From contig MENI01000034.1 of assembly GCA_001768195.1 (NCBI GenBank), positions 1-36,748 on the forward strand: DNA of 36,748 nucleotides, in the 5' to 3' direction. The first letter of the stretch is position 1. Each line of letters begins with the position of its first letter. The stretch is from Bacteroidetes bacterium GWA2_40_15 (lineage in GTDB: Bacteria > Bacteroidota > Bacteroidia > Bacteroidales > VadinHA17). The notes beneath the pieces were generated by a model. That model saw nothing but the letters and a program-made list of their open reading frames with translations, did no database searches and was not told the origin of the DNA. Below are positions 33,278 through 36,748 of this stretch, one piece after another. A program made the position numbers and the translations under genes.

Positions 33278-34276
33278 TCAATATGCATTTATCCAGCGGT
33301 ATCTTCTTGCACTCTCCCCGAATTTTACAGCCAGTGAAATCTCATGGGTACCAAGACTTGAAGTCCGGATATCTGTAAGAGTAAAATCGAAAGCATAGGC
33401 AAAATAGAACCTGTCGTATTTCAGTCCAAGCATTAATATTATAGCATCGCCGGTTCTGTATGACAAGCCGGCCCAATAGTCGTCCTTATAGTAAACTCTG
33501 CCTGTAAGGTCCATCTGAATCGATTTGAAGAGCATATCGGATGACTTTATAAATGCAGATGGTTCAACGGTCCATTCGCCATTGATCGGGAATTTCATAC
33601 CCCCTGTGAGATAAAAATGTCCAAGTTCATTGCTTGCAATATTTGCTGAATCGCCGAATATCAGGTTTCCTCTCAGCAAATTTGTCATGGCAAATCCTGC
33701 ATAATATCTCGCAGTTGTAAAACTGGCCCCAAAATTAAAATCCGTTATAAATACCGAGCGATCATAAATACTCAACAAAGGATCGTTAGGTTCATAAATA
33801 AGACCATCGGTATTAATAAAGTATTGATAACCGGTCATAGCCAAACCAAATGACAGATTATTTGGTATTCCATCAGTCCGACCCATTGCTATATGATAAG
33901 CATATGTTCCGGAGAATCCCGTGCGTCTCATGATACCATTATTGTCATTGAAGACATAACCTCCGAGGCCAACTTTTCCTCCTTTTGTTGGTTTAACCAG
34001 CTTTTTCCTTACTGAAGTAGACTTTGAAATATAGCTATTCTTAAGAAGTCTGGTCTGAACGCTTGCGGCATAAGTACTTGGAGCCCCGGCCATTCCCACC
34101 CATTGTTCTCTGACTGTAAGGTTAACTGTTGTATAACCATCTCTTCCTGCAAATGAAGGATTTATAAGGAACCCGTTCATAATGTACTGAGAGTACATTG
34201 GAACCTGCTGTGATAGTCCTGTAACGAAAAGGCAGGTCAGGGCTATTACTGTTAATATACTTTTAAGGTACCTCAT
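33278..34276 (-). CDS. PorP/SprF-family type IX secretion membrane protein
   Basis: The 332-residue outer-membrane beta-barrel has a signal peptide (1-22, ending GLSQ) and the family opening QVPMYSQYIMNGFLINP followed by SFAGRDGYT and REQWVGMAGAP. Further barrel strands carry the typical LSFGLAMTGYQYFIN, FNFGASFTTARYYAGFAMTN and LGLKYDRFYFAYAFDF. Members sit next to genes for T9SS cargo with type B (gliding-motility) C-terminal domains and are needed for their export or attachment. That is exactly the arrangement here: the gene starts 27 bases after the end of the giant adhesin and shares its transcript. A terminator follows. Confidence 0.94.
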   Translation of the reverse strand: MRYLKSILTVIALTCLFVTGLSQQVPMYSQYIMNGFLINPSFAGRDGYTTVNLTVREQWVGMAGAPSTYAASVQTRLLKNSYISKSTSVRKKLVKPTKGGKVGLGGYVFNDNNGIMRRTGFSGTYAYHIAMGRTDGIPNNLSFGLAMTGYQYFINTDGLIYEPNDPLLSIYDRSVFITDFNFGASFTTARYYAGFAMTNLLRGNLIFGDSANIASNELGHFYLTGGMKFPINGEWTVEPSAFIKSSDMLFKSIQMDLTGRVYYKDDYWAGLSYRTGDAIILMLGLKYDRFYFAYAFDFTLTDIRTSSLGTHEISLAVKFGESARRYRWINAY

Positions 34277-34303
34277 ACTTTTGATCCCGAAATATAGTTT
34301 TTT

Positions 34304-36748
34304 TTATCTGATTATACTAATAACACCCGATCTTGGCTTTGAACCATCATTCAGATAAAGGATATAATGATAAGAGTCAGTCGGTAAAAGTTTGCCATCG
34401 GTTGTTCCATCCCATTCATTATCAGAAATGTTTTTAGTCTTAAATACAAGTTTTCCCCATCTGCTGTATACAAGGACCTCTGCATCAGGAAATAGTTCAA
34501 TATTCCTGATCTTCCAGGTATCGTTAAAACCATCGTTATTTGGAGTTATAATCTCCTGTGCAACTACGCAGTCGGCAGAACCGGTATTCTCGAGCTCGAT
34601 ATCGAGTGATGCAGCGCAACCGTTTATGTCTGTTACAATCACTCTATAAGATCCGTCAGGGATATTGGTTCTGCTTATTCCTGTCATACCATCAGACCAT
34701 ATTGCGTTATAAGGCTGTGTACCACCGGTAATTGTAAGTGATATGCTGCCATCAGGTGTATCCGGACAGGAAGCCGGAACTGATGTATGATCAATTGCCA
34801 GAACTACTGGTTCGGTAATTGTAACCGGCACATCCGAGGTGCACAGGTTAGCATCCCGTACCACAACAGTGTAGCTTCCGGCAGAAAGATTACTGAATGA
34901 ACCGGATGCCTGGAATGAACCTCCGCTGATATTATACTCAAATGGAGCAGTACCGCCTGCACCGGTTACAATCAGGCTGCCATTTGTTCCACCATTGCAT
35001 GATACATTTATCTGCACTGTTACAGCACCTGTAACAGCTGCAGAAGGCTGCGTTATATCAACAGAAACAGGGAAGGTACAGAGATTAGCATCCTGGACAG
35101 TAACAGTATAAGTACCCGAAACAAGATTGGTGAAAGTTCCTGAAGTCCGGTAGGACCCGGCTCCTAGTTGATAAAGGTATGGAGCTGTGCCTCCGGATCC
35201 GCTTACAGTAAGTATCCCGGTGTTGTTACCATAGCAAAGGATATCAGTGTGGGATACCATGAATCCGCTTAAGGCCGATGCCGGTTGAGTGATAGTTACG
35301 CTTACTGAAGCTGTTGAAGAAACTGCATCTCTTACTGTTATACTGTAGGTGCCAGTTGACAGTGAACTGAAAGTTCCTGTTGGCTGGTATGCACCTCCGT
35401 CGAGGCTGTATTCATAAGGAGTGCTTCCCCCATTGCCGGTAACTGTTACACTGCCTGTTGAAGCACCATAGCAGGCGACATTCGTCTGTGAAACGATACT
35501 TGCCGACAACGGAGCAGAAGGCTGTGTAATTGTAACAGGAACATCAAAAGCACACATGTTAGCATCCTGTACAGTTAAGGTATAGTCACCTGCAGCAAGT
35601 GAACCGAAAGTACCGGAAGCCTGGTAAGCGCCGGCACCAAGTTTGTACTGGTAAGCGCCTGTACCGCCTGATCCGGCAACAGTTACAGATCCGTTGCTGC
35701 CACCGAATACCGATACATTGGTCTGAGCTGTGATTGTACCAGTAAGTGCGAGAGCAGGTTCAGTGATAGTAACCGTATAGGCAGGTGCAGCACAACTTAC
35801 GGCATCCGTAACAACAACAGAATATGTACCTGCTGTCAGTCCGCTCTGGTCTTCAGATGAAACTGAAACACCATTGCCTGTCCATACATAGGTATAAGGA
35901 GATGTTCCTCCGGTAACTGTTATATCTATTGAACCTGTTGCAGCTGCTTTGCAAAGGACATCAACCTGTGTTGATGTAACAGCCGGGGCAGAAGAAACAG
36001 TCATGGTAATTGAATTGGATGTAGCCGGACTGCCGCTCTGACAAGTTTCACTGGAAGTAAGAACAACTGTTATCACATCTCCATTAGTCGGGATATATGA
36101 ATAAGTTGCAAGTCCGGTACCTACTGCTGTTGCACCATTGTACCACTGGTAAACTGGTGTTAAACCACCATTGGTCGGGGTTGCTGTGAAGTTAACTGTA
36201 GTACCTGCACAGACAGTGTTAACATCTGCAACTATCGCTACACTTACAGGAAGAACAGGGTTAACTGCTATTGTTCCGGTGGTGGTGATTACTCCGCAGC
36301 CGCCTGTGAGGGTTACTGTATAAGTAAGTGCTGCGCCGGCTACCGTTGGTGTCCCACTGATAGTTACTACATTGGCAGCCCATACTCCTGTTACGCCTGC
36401 CGGTAAATTGGTCACTGTCGCTCCTGTAGCGCCTGTGGTAGAATAAGTGATATTTGTGATCGGCGTGTTGAGACATACTGTCTGTGCATCGGTACCAACT
36501 GCTGAGGTACTGGTGACAGTGTTATCAGCTGTAACTGTGATCGTTCCTGTGGCATTGACTGATCCGCAACCGCCTGTCAGTGGTATGGTATAATTAAATA
36601 CTCCACTCGCTGTTGGTGTGCCACTGATGGTGATCACATTGGCTAACCAGGATGCTGTTACTCCTGCCGGCAGTCCTGCTGCTGCTCCAATACCGGTTGC
36701 TCCTGTGGTGGCTATTGTAATATTGGTAAGTACAGTATTGATACAAAG
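34304..36748 (-). CDS. Giant SprB-repeat adhesin, 3' part, with gliding-motility C-terminal domain
   Basis: The frame is open from the right window edge to TAA at 34304 (over 810 codons seen); the start lies off-window. A reading that begins at GTG 36637 is arbitrary, since coding continues upstream (CINTVLTNITIATTGATG). Order seen: two bacterial-Ig/putative-Ig-like units with TNITYSTTGATGATVTNLPAG-type sequence, a PKD-like domain (VSVAIVADVNTVCAGTTV), then six SprB repeats with the TGSVTV..GGT.PY.Y core and ITQP linkers. The last 85 residues form the type B T9SS domain: ITPNNDGFNDTWKIRNIE, VYSRWGKLVF, NEWDGTTDGKLLPTDSYHY and YILYLNDG. It should be exported by T9SS and displayed on the surface, as with SprB adhesins. 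The PorP/SprF partner follows. Confidence 0.95.
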   Translation of the reverse strand, partial: LCINTVLTNITIATTGATGIGAAAGLPAGVTASWLANVITISGTPTASGVFNYTIPLTGGCGSVNATGTITVTADNTVTSTSAVGTDAQTVCLNTPITNITYSTTGATGATVTNLPAGVTGVWAANVVTISGTPTVAGAALTYTVTLTGGCGVITTTGTIAVNPVLPVSVAIVADVNTVCAGTTVNFTATPTNGGLTPVYQWYNGATAVGTGLATYSYIPTNGDVITVVLTSSETCQSGSPATSNSITMTVSSAPAVTSTQVDVLCKAAATGSIDITVTGGTSPYTYVWTGNGVSVSSEDQSGLTAGTYSVVVTDAVSCAAPAYTVTITEPALALTGTITAQTNVSVFGGSNGSVTVAGSGGTGAYQYKLGAGAYQASGTFGSLAAGDYTLTVQDANMCAFDVPVTITQPSAPLSASIVSQTNVACYGASTGSVTVTGNGGSTPYEYSLDGGAYQPTGTFSSLSTGTYSITVRDAVSSTASVSVTITQPASALSGFMVSHTDILCYGNNTGILTVSGSGGTAPYLYQLGAGSYRTSGTFTNLVSGTYTVTVQDANLCTFPVSVDITQPSAAVTGAVTVQINVSCNGGTNGSLIVTGAGGTAPFEYNISGGSFQASGSFSNLSAGSYTVVVRDANLCTSDVPVTITEPVVLAIDHTSVPASCPDTPDGSISLTITGGTQPYNAIWSDGMTGISRTNIPDGSYRVIVTDINGCAASLDIELENTGSADCVVAQEIITPNNDGFNDTWKIRNIELFPDAEVLVYSRWGKLVFKTKNISDNEWDGTTDGKLLPTDSYHYILYLNDGSKPRSGVISIIR

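Overview
The window looks like chromosomal DNA of a member of the Bacteroidota, probably an anaerobic Bacteroidales-like lineage (the order is inference). The signs are two giant secreted Ig-like/SprB-repeat proteins, a PorP/SprF partner, type A and type B (gliding-motility-type) C-terminal sorting domains of the type IX secretion system (T9SS), Bacteroidota-style promoters (TAnnTTTG at -7, TTG/TTTG about 20 bases upstream), and A-rich leaders without strong Shine-Dalgarno sites. Most of the window is ordinary chromosomal housekeeping. Accessory material sits at both edges and in a decayed patch near the left.

Layout. 1-4663 (minus): 5' part of a giant surface protein whose 3' end lies off the window; it carries about fifteen 222-bp Ig-like repeats. 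4664-7394: a poorly coding patch with a serine beta-lactamase-fold gene that has lost its middle, a small four-CxxC zinc-ribbon protein, and remnants of two genes (a nonsense-mutated, internally deleted tetratricopeptide-like gene and a frameshifted hypothetical). 7395-10369 (minus): a promoter, an outer-membrane beta-barrel gene, a secreted seven-bladed WD40 plus caspase protein, and a terminator hairpin that contains the caspase stop codon. 10680-13408: a YbjJ-like MFS transporter and a convergent YbjT-like SDR/DUF2867 protein. 13522-13666: tRNA with CAT anticodon, its terminator, and a duplicated scrap of the tRNA 5' end. 13784-18039 (plus): START-like protein, LptF/LptG-type permease, ribBA, fmt. 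18032-23720: LysM/GH73 lipoprotein, cytidine deaminase, an OmpR-type two-component pair, RluA-type pseudouridine synthase and panB. 23969-30030 (plus): dnaK with terminator, then a tightly packed run of MORN-like protein, T9SS-exported subtilase, xseA and xseB. 30210-33167: thioredoxin, CCA-adding-type nucleotidyltransferase, secreted EEP-family nuclease/phosphatase. 33235-36748 (minus): the 3' end of a second giant SprB-repeat adhesin with a gliding-motility C-terminal domain, followed by its PorP/SprF gene and a terminator.

How the parts fit: the edge genes, the subtilase and PorP point to T9SS export and surface display. The GH73 lipoprotein, LptF/G permease, two-component pair and beta-barrel/caspase pair concern the envelope. 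RibBA, Fmt, PanB, Cdd, RluA, the nucleotidyltransferase, Trx, DnaK and ExoVII are housekeeping. I did not find a clear new defence or mobile system. The best candidates for new biology are the exported WD40-caspase with its barrel partner, and the repeat array with signs of recent exchange between units. Functions were assigned by reading motifs; no database search was run.
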